The notes under the pieces are model-generated. The model was not told where the DNA came from, ran no database searches, and saw nothing but the letters and a program-made list of their open reading frames with translations. This document shows positions 50,004-58,299 of a stretch of 64,000 bases of DNA, one piece after another. Made by a program: the position numbers and the translations under genes. The number at the start of each line of letters is the position of its first letter. Positions within the stretch are counted from its first letter, which is position 1. Origin of the DNA: Rhodanobacteraceae bacterium (GTDB lineage Bacteria > Pseudomonadota > Gammaproteobacteria > Xanthomonadales > SZUA-5); assembly GCA_016713135.1 (NCBI GenBank), contig JADJPR010000004.1, positions 320,227 to 384,226 of the forward strand, in the 5' to 3' direction.

Positions 50004-50213
50004 ATGGCCGTGGCGGCGGAAACCTGGTGGCTGCTGGCTGCCATTGCTGGCGGCCTGCTCGTTGCATGGCTGACGCGCAACGCGGGAGCTCTGGACCACC
50101 GGGTGGCGCGGGGGGTGTTGCAACTCATCCTCGTGCTGGACGTATTGATGGTCGGCCTGTTGCTGGCAGGCTTGTACGCCTCCATCGTTGCGCTGCCGCA
50201 GGGATTCGGCTAA
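50004..50213 (+). CDS. Small membrane protein, 69 residues
   Basis: ATG 50004 opens a 69-residue protein with two hydrophobic helices (WWLLAAIAGGLLVAWL and VLQLILVLDVLMVGLLLAGLY). It starts a few bases after the preceding small membrane gene, so the two may act together. The stop is convergent with and overlaps the integrase stop. No family recognised. Confidence 0.6.
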   Translation: MAVAAETWWLLAAIAGGLLVAWLTRNAGALDHRVARGVLQLILVLDVLMVGLLLAGLYASIVALPQGFG

Positions 50214-51829
50214 CGATCCAACGGACTGAGGACCCCTCCCGCCCCCCGATTCAAGACATGGGTGTAGATCTGCGTCGTTGCAACATCAGAATGACCGAGC
50301 AGTTCCTGGACCGTTCTGATGTCGTATCCCGATTCGAGCAAGTGTGTCGCGAACGAGTGGCGCAACGTATGGCAACTGGCGATCTTGACGATCCCGGCGC
50401 GGTGCAACCCCGACTTCACCGCGCGCTGTAGTGTCTGCTCGTCGACGTGATGACGCCGCTCCAAGCCAGAGCGCGGATCGCGGGAACGCTTCGATGCGGG
50501 AAAGACGTACTGCCAGCCGATTTCCCGCGCCGCATGCGGGTACTTGCGCGCAAGCGCCTTGGGCAACCATGTCTCGCCGAATCCATCGCGCAGGTCCGCC
50601 TGATGCACCGACTGTGCGCGCTGAACCTGCCGCTGCAGCGCGTCCGACAGGCTGCGGGGCAGCATCGTCACGCGGTCCTTGGCGCCCTTCCCGTTGCGAA
50701 TGATGATTTCATGGCGAAGGAAGTCCACATCCTTGATTCGCAACCTCACGCACTCCATGAGCCGCATGCCTGTGCCATACAGGAGGCTCGCCATCAGCCA
50801 CTCGCGCCCATCGAGTTGCGCCAGCAGATCCCGCACCTCAACTCTATCCAGAACGACAGGCAGTCGCCGCGGAATCTTCGCCCGGGTGACATTCTCGAGC
50901 CAGGGCAAGTCCATGCCGAGGACATCGCGATACAAGAAGAGCAGGGCGCTGAGGGCTTGAGACTGCGTCGATGCTGCCACCTGGCCCTGGGTGGCGAGCA
51001 CGGTGAGAAATTGTTCGACCTCTGCCGCCCCCAGATCCCGCGGATGCCGACCCTTGAAGGCCAGCATGAAACGCTCGATCCAGCCCGAATACGCACGCTC
51101 CGTCCGCAGACTGAAGTGCTTGACCCGGATGCGATCACGGACGAGATCGAGAATCCGGGTTTCGCGCGGAACGAGAGCCGACTCAGATGCAGGATTGCGC
51201 GACAGTAGCGATCCTGAAAGGGTAGCGGGTTCGGGTTCAGCCGCCGGAGGAGCACACGAACCTCCCACCGATAGGACTTCCCCAATCGCCGGACCGGGCC
51301 TCGTTGACTTGCTGTCACCGGACTCGCGACCACCTCCTCCAGCACCGCGCACAGCAGAACGAGAAGGGCGATGGCCGCGCGACACGGAAGACGTGCCCGC
51401 CATCATGCTGCGCGCATCGGTGGGGTCCGGAGCCAAGGTCAAACCCCGCTCTTTACCCCGACCCGATTGCTGACTGCTCGCGGCCGCCGAAAGTCTGCAG
51501 TGATCATAGTAGGCGGCAAACCGAAGCCCTTCCACGGGAACCGCGACAAAACGTGCCACTCGCCAAGGTGCTCGTTGCTCGGAACCGTCAGGGGCAAGCA
51601 ATGCCCGTGCAATCTCACGTTGCTCAGCAGGAGACTCGGAGCACTCGCCCTCATTCCGAACACCACCGCCTCGTACTAGCTCCGGCGCTTGAACGGCAGC
51701 AACAACGGGCGGAGACTCAGGTGACGTCACCGGCTTCGAAGCGAGCAAAGCCTCCACCAAGCCCCAGTCAACCCCACTTGCAGCGACACGGGACGTAGCA
51801 ACATGAACAAAAACGAGGTGATATCGCAT
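50210..51829 (-). CDS. intI: Integron integrase (IntI type) with long N-terminal extension
   Basis: A tyrosine recombinase that inserts and excises gene cassettes at attI and folded attC sites. The catalytic core spans residues 226-539 (RILDLVRDRIRVKHFSLRTE onward), the length of ordinary IntI. Catalytic residues are seen in LLYGTGMRLMECVRLR, HTLRHSFATHLL, LLGHSD and the nucleophile Tyr522 (QIYTHVL). The insertion LARKYPHAAREIGWQYVFPA is the patch that separates IntI from XerC/D. The first 225 residues have no counterpart I know. However, the ATG at 51829 lies only 170 bases from the attI core, the usual spacing, which argues the extension is translated. Confidence 0.93.
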   Translation of the reverse strand: MRYHLVFVHVATSRVAASGVDWGLVEALLASKPVTSPESPPVVAAVQAPELVRGGGVRNEGECSESPAEQREIARALLAPDGSEQRAPWRVARFVAVPVEGLRFAAYYDHCRLSAAASSQQSGRGKERGLTLAPDPTDARSMMAGTSSVSRGHRPSRSAVRGAGGGGRESGDSKSTRPGPAIGEVLSVGGSCAPPAAEPEPATLSGSLLSRNPASESALVPRETRILDLVRDRIRVKHFSLRTERAYSGWIERFMLAFKGRHPRDLGAAEVEQFLTVLATQGQVAASTQSQALSALLFLYRDVLGMDLPWLENVTRAKIPRRLPVVLDRVEVRDLLAQLDGREWLMASLLYGTGMRLMECVRLRIKDVDFLRHEIIIRNGKGAKDRVTMLPRSLSDALQRQVQRAQSVHQADLRDGFGETWLPKALARKYPHAAREIGWQYVFPASKRSRDPRSGLERRHHVDEQTLQRAVKSGLHRAGIVKIASCHTLRHSFATHLLESGYDIRTVQELLGHSDVATTQIYTHVLNRGAGGVLSPLDR

Positions 51830-51939
51830 ACCAATTCATTTATGAGGTCGTCTCCAAAGGTTAGCCTCGCTGCACGGCCCATCAGAATCAGGTAACCCCC
51901 TGAAACAACGTAGGAAATTTCCGATGTGAACATCCATGC

Positions 51940-52005
51940 CCCCGTCCTCACTCGGTCCTGGACAGTTCATATCACCTCACATCTGACGTCCACTTGTAGT
52001 TAGGC
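51940..52005 (+). other. attI recombination site
   Basis: The core GTTAGGC at 51999-52005 is the integron insertion point (cut after G 51999). It lies between the integrase start and the first cassette, as expected. The upstream bounds are approximate. No LexA-type box or clear promoter was recognised between the integrase start and this core. Confidence 0.75.
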
Positions 52006-52315
52006 ATCAAAGGCGGCTTCCGGGCGGAATACGGAAAACCGTCGCCCTTGGGACTGAGGCCATGCTGCAGTGCAGATTGTAAAATTCCGAAATCTGTGCT
52101 AGAAAAGCGAGGCGGGTCTATGGCGATGAACAAGTGCGGAATGCCTGAGGAATTGACCAGCGCGAATCGCCTGGAGTTTGAGATCCGCAGTCCACTTGCT
52201 CATCGCCATAGACCCGCCTCGCTGATGAATGCGCAGGCCGGGATTATCTGGGCAGGGCGTTTTTGGCTCATCGCTCCCGGTGTGCCGGGAGTCCTCGGCG
52301 GCAGCCACCTTCGAT
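52006..52315 (+). other. Cassette 1, no gene seen
   Basis: This first cassette holds a long inverted repeat (52,107-52,222) and no convincing coding sequence; short open frames follow the repeat. The R'' core of its attC (CCCTAAC) does not match its attI-side core GTTAGGC. All other complete cassettes do match, so this cassette may be rearranged. Confidence 0.65.
52107..52222. repeat. Inverted repeat, about 30-bp arms, MITE-like
   Basis: The left arm (52107-52136) starts GCGAGGCGGGTCTATGGCGA and the right arm (52193-52222) is its reverse complement, with one mismatch. The 56 bases between the arms are unrelated. The form suggests a miniature transposable element or insertion-sequence remnant. 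No target duplication was identified. Confidence 0.75.
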
Positions 52316-52403
52316 CCCTAACTATGCGTTCAACCGGACGTCGTACGGTCCTTTCGGCCAGAGTGAAGGTTCAAGTGCGCCGCCGGTTAACGCGGCGTTA
52401 GGA
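52316..52403 (+). repeat. attC site 1
   Basis: R'' CCCTAAC and R' GTTAGGA flank a divergent body with the arms GCGTTCAA..CCGG and CCGGTTAACGC, which pair. The centre differs from all other sites. Confidence 0.85.
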
Positions 52404-52409
52404 CTCACA

Positions 52410-52895
52410 ATGAAGGATCTCGCACAATTGGCAGGATTTATGGCAGCACACGGGATATGGTGCGTTGAGGACGGCGAGCCATTGATCCCAATGTTGGCAT
52501 ATATAGATGAGTTTGGGAAACGCGTGCTTGAACGATTCGCTACTGAATTTCTAGAAGACGGCGCCGCTCAAGCTCGAGCTGCTTTAGAGAAGGGCGTGTC
52601 GGGTGCGCGTTGCGCATTGACGGTAATTGATGGATATATGCCACTGGACGGTGGCAAGTGTGACGCGCTATTCATAGAAGCTAAAGTGCTTGGTGAGGAG
52701 AAAGCTGGGTTTAGCTTTGCGTTGCCCTACCGAAACGCATTAAATGAGGGTGGCTTTGCCGTGCATCGTCCAAAGTTTCTTGCGCTGCCAGTCGGTGGGT
52801 CTGTTGAAGAAATCGCTGGCTGGTTTTTTGAAGGTGTTGCGCAACACGAAAAAGGTGCAGAATTGTGGAATCGGTGCCTTGATGAGTCTAGATAA
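52410..52895 (+). CDS. Cassette 2 hypothetical protein
   Basis: A 161-residue cassette-encoded protein beginning MKDLAQLAGFMAAHGIWCVED a few bases after the attC core, the usual cassette layout. It looks soluble and mixed alpha/beta; CDALFIEAKVLGEEKAGF and FALPYRNALNEGGFAVHRPKF are notable. Base composition is less GC-rich than the flanking chromosome. No family recognised. Confidence 0.75.
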   Translation: MKDLAQLAGFMAAHGIWCVEDGEPLIPMLAYIDEFGKRVLERFATEFLEDGAAQARAALEKGVSGARCALTVIDGYMPLDGGKCDALFIEAKVLGEEKAGFSFALPYRNALNEGGFAVHRPKFLALPVGGSVEEIAGWFFEGVAQHEKGAELWNRCLDESR

Positions 52896-52915
52896 TCAGT
52901 TTAAAGCGAAGTGAG

Positions 52916-53005
52916 TCCTAACTATGCGTTCAAGCCGACCGCGGAACTGGCTCTTCGCGCTGACCGTGGCACCTCGTGCCGCGGCGGCTTAACGCGGCGT
53001 TAGGT
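52916..53005 (+). repeat. attC site 2
   Basis: R'' TCCTAAC matches the start of cassette 2 (TTAGGA); R' is GTTAGGT. The arms GCGTTCAAGCCGACCGCGG and GCCGCGGCGGCTTAACGC pair. Confidence 0.92.
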
Positions 53006-53013
53006 CTCACTAC

Positions 53014-53499
53014 ATGCTTCGACTCGCTCAACCAAGAGACTTTACGGCGGTCTTTGAGATCTACATGGATCCGTCAGTAATTCCGTTTCTGACGTTTGAA
53101 CCAATGCAAGCAGGAGAGTTTCTGCCTCACTTCGAAGATTTGTTAAAGAGTGGCTGCTTCCACGTCTGGGATGAGTTGGGGAAGGTGCGGGGGTTTTGCC
53201 GAATAAACAGGCATCCCGGGCGTGCTGCGCATGGTGCTTACTTCGGGACGTTTGCAGTCCATCCACGGGATCAAGGAAAGGGTGTAGCTAGGAAGATATT
53301 AGATACGGTCATATCAAAACTGAAAGAGCAGGGTATGACACGCATTGAACTAATGGTAGAAGAAGATAACACCAGAGCTATCGCATTCTATCGGAGATTC
53401 GGGTTTGAGATTGAAGGTGTAATGCGGAATGCCTACAAGAGAGCCCACGAAAAGCACTACGTAAATGAGCTCCTTATGGGGATGTTGTTTGAATCTTAG
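53014..53499 (+). CDS. Cassette 3 GNAT acetyltransferase
   Basis: A 161-residue acetyltransferase. It has FGTFAVHPRDQGKGVARKIL, the acetyl-CoA loop QGKGVA, and VEEDNTRAIAFYRRFGFEIEG, the C-terminal GNAT signature. GNAT proteins carried in cassettes can confer drug resistance (AacA-type) or act on unknown small molecules. This one does not resemble a known aminoglycoside acetyltransferase by eye. It starts eight bases after the attC core. Confidence 0.85.
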   Translation: MLRLAQPRDFTAVFEIYMDPSVIPFLTFEPMQAGEFLPHFEDLLKSGCFHVWDELGKVRGFCRINRHPGRAAHGAYFGTFAVHPRDQGKGVARKILDTVISKLKEQGMTRIELMVEEDNTRAIAFYRRFGFEIEGVMRNAYKRAHEKHYVNELLMGMLFES

Positions 53500-53513
53500 G
53501 TTTGAACCGTGAG

Positions 53514-53603
53514 ACCTAACTATGCATTCAAGCCGATTGCGGAACAGGCTCTTGGCTCAAATCGAGCATTATCGTGCCGCAACGGCTTAATGCGGCGTTA
53601 GAA
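53514..53603 (+). repeat. attC site 3
   Basis: R'' ACCTAAC matches the start of cassette 3 (TTAGGT); R' is GTTAGAA. The arms GCATTCAAGCCGATTGCGG and GCCGCAACGGCTTAATGC co-vary with each other. Confidence 0.92.
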
Positions 53604-54082
53604 TTCACTCGCTTGGCCGTAGCCGAGCTCGTCAAACGCCAGAAGGCTGGGCGGGAATTGGTTCTGAGTTGATGCCTGGGCGGGATGTGCTGAGGCATGG
53701 AGCGGGAAGGGGAAGGTTTGAGGATGGATGTCTGAGGTAGAGTGTCTGAGGTTGAAAAGCCTGGGGTGGGGGACTTGAGGGGGAAAGCGTGAGGTGGAAA
53801 CTCGAGGTGGAAGCTTGAGGTGGAAACTTGAGGTGGAAACTTGAGGTGGGAAACTTGAGGTGGGAAACTTGAGGTGGAAACTTGAGGTGGAAACTTGAGG
53901 TGGAAACTTGAGGTGGAAACTTGAGGTGGGAAACTTGAGGTGGGAAACTTGAGGTGGGAAACTTGAGGTGGGAAACTTGAGGTGGGAAACTTGAGGTGGG
54001 AAACTTGAGGTGGGAAACTTGAGGTGGGAAACTTGAGGTGGGGATTTTACGGTGGTCTATTTTCGCTCTGTTGCTGGGTGAG
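53604..54082 (+). other. Cassette 4, minisatellite, no gene
   Basis: The whole cassette lacks a convincing ORF. Its second half is a tandem repeat (53,814-54,041) that grades upstream into degenerate copies (..GAGGTAGAGTGTCTGAGGTTG..) from about 53,700. Confidence 0.75.
53814..54041 (+). repeat. Minisatellite, CTTGAGGTGG(G)AAA, about 17 units
   Basis: CTTGAGG recurs at 53814, 53827, 53840, 53854, 53868, 53881, 53894, 53907, 53920, 53934, 53948, 53962, 53976, 53990, 54004, 54018 and 54032. Units are 13 bp (GTGG) or 14 bp (GTGGG), with the 14-bp form dominating the 3' half. There are no spacers, so it is not a CRISPR array. Confidence 0.92.
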
Positions 54083-54170
54083 TTCTAACTATGCAATCAA
54101 GCCGACGCCGGAACAGGCTCTTCGCACAAATCGGACAATGCCGCCGGCGCGGCTTATTGCGGCGTTAGGC
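54083..54170 (+). repeat. attC site 4
   Basis: R'' TTCTAAC matches the start of cassette 4 (TTAGAA); R' is GTTAGGC. The arms GCAATCAAGCCGACGCCGG and GCCGGCGCGGCTTATTGC pair. Confidence 0.92.
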
Positions 54171-54174
54171 CTGC

Positions 54175-54795
54175 TTGGAGGGTCAAGAATTGTCCGACAT
54201 TTTGTCTGTCGAGTTCAGAGAGAACTTGGCTCGGGTTGACAATCTGCTCAATGCATATCGAGCCTTGAAGCGGCACTCCCTGTGCGAGAAACAAACCCGA
54301 ATGGACGTTCTTCGGGCCGCAGTCGTGATGATGCATAGTTCGTTGGAAGAAATAATTAGAAACATGTTTTTGATACGTCTTCCTGGGGGAAGCGTGGAGG
54401 CGCTGAACAAAATTCCCTTTGTTGGACACGAAGCTACCCATCGTCCAAAGCAGATCTTGCTTGGTGACTTGAGTCGGTTTCGAGGACGGTTCATAGATAA
54501 CATAGTTAGGGACTCAATTGATGCGTATGTGAATACTATGAACCTAAATAATGCCGTGCAACTTTGCAATTGCCTGGAAATGGTGTCTCTGAGTCCGGAG
54601 CCGTTTCGGAACACGTTTCAGGATTTGGACGCAATGATGAAGAGAAGACACCAGATCGCACATCAAATGGATCGTGCGAGTGATTTGAACTTGACAGCTG
54701 ATCCAATAGAGAAGATTAATCTGCGCATTGTTCTTGCTTGGCGTGCCGCTTTGCAATCCTTTCATCGCCTCTTGTTAGATGCACTTGCTCAATAA
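54175..54795 (+). CDS. Cassette 5 HEPN-domain-like protein
   Basis: A 206-residue, mostly helical protein. RRHQIAHQMD contains the Rx4H arrangement typical of HEPN ribonucleases, within a helix near residue 160, and an upstream segment (MMHSSLEEIIRNMFLIRLPGG) also resembles large-HEPN proteins. HEPN proteins often act as toxins or in antiviral abortive responses; no antitoxin gene is obvious in the cassette. The start is TTG 54175, a few bases after the attC core. Confidence 0.65.
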   Translation: MEGQELSDILSVEFRENLARVDNLLNAYRALKRHSLCEKQTRMDVLRAAVVMMHSSLEEIIRNMFLIRLPGGSVEALNKIPFVGHEATHRPKQILLGDLSRFRGRFIDNIVRDSIDAYVNTMNLNNAVQLCNCLEMVSLSPEPFRNTFQDLDAMMKRRHQIAHQMDRASDLNLTADPIEKINLRIVLAWRAALQSFHRLLLDALAQ

Positions 54796-54801
54796 ATGCA
54801 G

Positions 54802-54891
54802 GCCTAACTATGCGTTCAAGCCGACCTCGGTACCAGCCCGTGGCTTCGACCGAGCCGCTTCGCGCCTCGGCGGCTTAACGCGGCGTTAGGC
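54802..54891 (+). repeat. attC site 5
   Basis: R'' GCCTAAC matches the start of cassette 5 (TTAGGC); R' is GTTAGGC. The outer arms pair; the centre (CCTCGGTACCAGCCC..) is a variant. Confidence 0.9.
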
Positions 54892-54895
54892 TTCT

Positions 54896-55387
54896 ATGGC
54901 CAGAACTCGCCCTGACCCGAAGACAGAACTAGCTTTTCGCAACTACGTGCAGGCTGCGGCAAATGCAAGGGATGACATCGAGTTCTTTCTGGAGAATTGT
55001 GAGGGCAACTTTACGGTTGACTATTCACTAGATTCGTTGTTGGAGATAGAAAAGTTCTACCGGGCTGCCATCGCCGGATCCGCGAAATTTCCAACGGAGC
55101 TTGGAACGCCGCAGGAATTCATTGAGCTGGCTTGTCTTTATCTTGGTGAAACAATCATTCGCGCAGTAAATGGTAAATGGGTGCTCATTTGTGACAATGG
55201 CACTAGAATGTTGCCCGCCGTCACTTTTGATGGTTGTCCTAACTGGGCAGTTTGCTATCCTTCACGCTTAGCGGCTTCATTTCAGAACCTGCACAACACA
55301 AATCCGAATTTTGCCGGGCTTCGCAAGAGGGAAGTCTTGGCAGAACAACTAAGGTCTATTTTATCCGTCCACAAGAAACATGCGTAG
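54896..55387 (+). CDS. Cassette 6 hypothetical protein
   Basis: A 163-residue soluble protein starting MARTRPDPKTELAFRNYVQA directly after the attC core. It has an acidic, aromatic first half (DDIEFFLENCEGNFTVDYSLDSLLEIEKF) and KWVLICDNGTRMLPAVTFDG in the middle. It resembles immunity- or DUF-type proteins only in general character. No family recognised. Confidence 0.72.
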   Translation: MARTRPDPKTELAFRNYVQAAANARDDIEFFLENCEGNFTVDYSLDSLLEIEKFYRAAIAGSAKFPTELGTPQEFIELACLYLGETIIRAVNGKWVLICDNGTRMLPAVTFDGCPNWAVCYPSRLAASFQNLHNTNPNFAGLRKREVLAEQLRSILSVHKKHA

Positions 55388-55389
55388 AA

Positions 55390-55477
55390 GCCTAACTATG
55401 CAATCAAGCCGATTGCGGAACAGGCTCTTCGCTCAAACTAAACTATCGTGCCGCAACGGCTTATTGCGGCGTTAGAA
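55390..55477 (+). repeat. attC site 6
   Basis: R'' GCCTAAC matches the start of cassette 6; R' is GTTAGAA. The arms GCAATCAAGCCGATTGCGG and GCCGCAACGGCTTATTGC pair. Confidence 0.92.
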
Positions 55478-55935
55478 TTCGTTTGAAACCCCGGATGGCC
55501 AGCAAGAGGCTTGAGGTAGGGCTTTCCGCAAGAGTGGATTCGTGATGTGGAAGAGCGGCTTTCGCTTCGTCTGGCCGCATTGCTCCGCGCGGCGATGATG
55601 ATACGCAGCCTGTTGGCTAGGTTGGCCGCGCTGCTGTTGGCGGGCGGGTACGGTGGGTCGTGCTGTCAAGCAACTGCTCGCGCTTCGTCTGGCCGCACCG
55701 CTCCGCGCGGCAATGGTGATACGGAGCTTGGCGGCCAGGTCGGCCTCGCTCCGGTTGGCGGGCGGTCGGCTGTGCGCTTCGTCTGGCCGCGCCTGCAAGC
55801 GCGGCGGATGATGATACGTGGCGCTGTCGTAGACCGTGCCGCGCTTGGCTTGCGGGCGGTCGCACCTTCGGCGCACACTCGTGGCCTGTTGGGCAAGATT
55901 GGATTCTGCGCATCCATGGCTGAGGGCAAACAGAA
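55478..55935. other. Cassette 7, no clear gene, copy of cassette 11
   Basis: About 460 bases with no ORF that looks real. The word CGCTTCGTCTGGCCGC occurs three times at roughly 100-base intervals, each followed by GCGCGGC-(A/G)ATG-TGATACG. The cassette at 59,614-60,072 is nearly the same sequence. It may encode an RNA or be structural. Confidence 0.65.
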
Positions 55936-56025
55936 TTCTAACTATGCGTTCAAGCCGACCGCGGAACAGGCTCTTCGCATGGACCGTGGCGCCTCGCGCC
56001 GCGGCGGCTTAACGCGGCGTTAGCT
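55936..56025 (+). repeat. attC site 7
   Basis: R'' TTCTAAC matches the start of cassette 7 (TTAGAA); R' is GTTAGCT. GCGTTCAAGCCGACCGCGG-type arms. Confidence 0.92.
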
Positions 56026-56041
56026 TTCACTTGGGGGAACA

Positions 56042-56910
56042 ATGGCAAAGCGTCGCTCTGAGTTCATTCAATGGCTGGGGCCCATCTTAGATGCCTTACG
56101 CGCGCTGGGTGGCTCTGGGAAACCCCGAGAAGTTTGTGACTACATAGCGGAAAAGCTGCGCGTTTCTGATAAAAAGCTTGATGAAACGCTTAAGTCAGGG
56201 CAGACCGTTACTATAACCAAGTGCACTGGGCCCGGCAGTACCTTGTTTGGGAAGGGTTGCTTGACGGATCCACTCACGGTGTCTGGGCTCTGAGTAATGC
56301 GGGGTACGCGGCCCAACTTGATGAAGCTGAGTCACGAAAGATCGTTTTAAAATGGGTGAAGATTCATGCAGCCGCGCGAAAGAGCGAAGAACAGGGTACT
56401 GAGGCGCCGGCAGTCGTTGAACCGGAGGTTGTCGAGGATCAGGACCACAAATTCCTGCTGTTGGAGCTATTGAAGAAGGTCACGCCAGAGGGATTTGAGA
56501 GGGTTTGTGCACGTCTGCTGCGTGAGTCGGGGTTTGAGAAGGTCACTGTCACGGGTCGGCCGAAGGATGGCGGAATTGATGGAATCGGTATTCTCCAAAT
56601 AAACCCATTCGTTAGTTTCAAGGTGCTCTTTCAGTGCAAACGCTACAAAGGTGCTGTGTCGCGTGCCCAGGTAGGAGACTTCCGAAACGCAATGATTGGA
56701 AGAGCGGACAAAGGGATAATCATTACAACGGGTACGTTTTCGGCTGACGCTCGCCGAGAGGCTGATCGGGAGGGCGCGCCGCCGGTGGAGGTGGTTGACG
56801 GAGAGAAACTCGTGGGAATGTTTGAGCGCGCGAAACTCGGATTGAGAGAAAAGGTTGTGTTTGAGGTTGATCACAGCTTCTTCTCGGGTTTCTTGGCTGG
56901 TGAAAGCTAA
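56042..56910 (+). CDS. Cassette 8 Mrr-type restriction endonuclease, one-base frameshift
   Basis: The first frame (MAKRRSEFIQWLGPILDALRAL .. SGQT) is the Mrr N-terminal winged helix. The second (RYYNQVHWARQYLVWEGLL onward) continues it and ends with an Mrr catalytic domain: FERVCARLLRESGF, KDGGIDGIG, FQCKRY. The Asp and QxK motif of PD-(D/E)XK nucleases are thus present. One base is missing near CC 56,205-56,206; restored, the protein is about 289 residues. Mrr proteins cut methylated or foreign DNA, so a defence role is likely. The stop TAA lies inside the next attC core. Confidence 0.8.
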
Positions 56911-56992
56911 CTATGCAATCAAGCCGACGCCGGAACAGGCTCTTGGCACAAACCGGACACAGCGGCCGGCGCGGCTTATTGCGGCGTTAGGC
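56905..56992 (+). repeat. attC site 8
   Basis: R'' AGCTAAC matches the start of cassette 8 (TTAGCT); R' is GTTAGGC. GCAATCAAGCCGACGCCGG-type arms. Confidence 0.92.
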
Positions 56993-57027
56993 CTCTTCGT
57001 CGCTTCGAAAGAGGTGGGAGTAAGTTG

Positions 57028-58208
57028 ATGGGCAATTGGAGCCAAAAGCTTGAAAACGGACTTGGTTGGAGTCTCGGGTCCGTAATCATTGTCTTTGCCC
57101 TAGTGGGGGCATCGGTTGGAAATTACGTAGTTCTCGGTCTCACCGGTTTGGTACTACTTTTTCTAGTGCCAGCCAGCCGTTCGGTCTTGAAGTCGAAGGG
57201 GGTTTGGGTACCGAGGGCGGTTGCAATGCTGGGAATTGGAACCGTTTGGTTCCTTGTCATCGTGGGTTCATTCGGACACACAATGAGAGCAAAGGAGGAA
57301 ATAGAGGCCAAGCTTCGCTTAGAAAGGGCCGAAGTCGCGATTCTAGTTAAGTGGAAGTCAGACCGGAAAGAAATAAGTAGAATCCGCCAAAACTGCACTT
57401 CGGGAAGGCAAGCTAGACGGCGCTATTGAGATTGCAAGTAAGTGGAGACGCTTCAAGGATTCCGAGTTGCTTGGTATTGCGGCGGAAGCAACAAGATTGA
57501 AGGATGACGCGAAGCGGGAAGTGGAAAATCAAAGGAAAGAGGCTGAATCAGCCCGCGCGGAGGAGGCTCGGCGACTCGCTGAGGTAGAAAAAGAGGAAAG
57601 ACGCCAGACGGAAATCAAGGGCATTGAGACGTCGCTTGGAAGCGAAGAACGGTAACACGGTTGAAGAGATCCATCAAATATATACAAAGCTGACAGAACT
57701 TGAGCCTGAAAACTTGGACTGGGAGAAAGCCGCTCGCGCACTGGAGCCTGAAATTCAGAAGATCCGGGATGTGCGAAATGCAGAGGCAATGGCCCAAGCA
57801 GAGGCGGAATCAAATGCGCGGCTGGCTCGCCGCTTTTCAGACTGTAATGTCGGTTTTTTTGGGCCAAGCGTAAGAATTAACGGGCTTGGGAGGGCATTCT
57901 GGGAATACACCCTTCCCCAACTCGGAACGACCGACCTTTCGGGACTGGTCTATCACTTAGCGGATGAAGCGTATAGCATCGCGAAGGCTTGCGAAACAGC
58001 CAAGCAACTGCAAGTTACGGTCCGGGTGACCGGCCTTGTTGACAGATTTGGCGCGAGCGCCCCGGATGTGACGGCTACGATAGACATTGACCTTGTTGAA
58101 GCACGGAAATTCGCTGGCTCTGCGTATTACACTCAAGATGACGCCGTCGGAGCCTACTTGTCGGTATTAATATCGACATCAAGGATTGCTCGATTCGTGG
58201 ATGATTGA
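57028..58208 (+). CDS. Cassette 9 membrane/coiled-coil protein, two one-base shifts
   Basis: Three consecutive frames join into one protein of about 393 residues if one A of AAAA (57,389-57,392) and one G of GG (57,638-57,639) are removed. The N-terminus has three hydrophobic segments (about 14-32, 36-52, 66-84). A charged coiled coil follows (KDDAKREVENQRKEAESARA), then a C-terminal globular domain (VRINGLGRAFWEYTLPQL .. VTATIDIDLVEARKF). ATG 57028 has GGGAG about eight bases upstream. No family recognised. A second gene follows in the same cassette. Confidence 0.6.
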
Positions 58209-58299
58209 TTCTTCATGGTGATCTGCCTTGCGAGGACCGGACTCCCTCGTGAGTTAAAAGATACGAGTCCCCAAGGAACCCAAACGTAAGGAGAATAAC

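Noticed and set aside
51304..51798. Plus-strand 164-codon frame opposite the integrase extension
   Set aside because: It has no domain, signal or ribosome binding site. The opposite frame is continuous with the integrase and better placed relative to attI.
52081..52260. Short ORFs starting MAMNKCGMPEEL in cassette 1
   Set aside because: They merely read through the inverted repeat arms and end without a domain.
53814..54041. Possible CRISPR array
   Set aside because: The repeats are contiguous 13-14 bp units with no spacers, and no cas genes are present.
55472..55876. Minus-strand 134-codon frame in cassette 7, repeated in cassette 11
   Set aside because: Composition is Arg/Ala/Pro-rich, there is no start context, and other frames are equally open.
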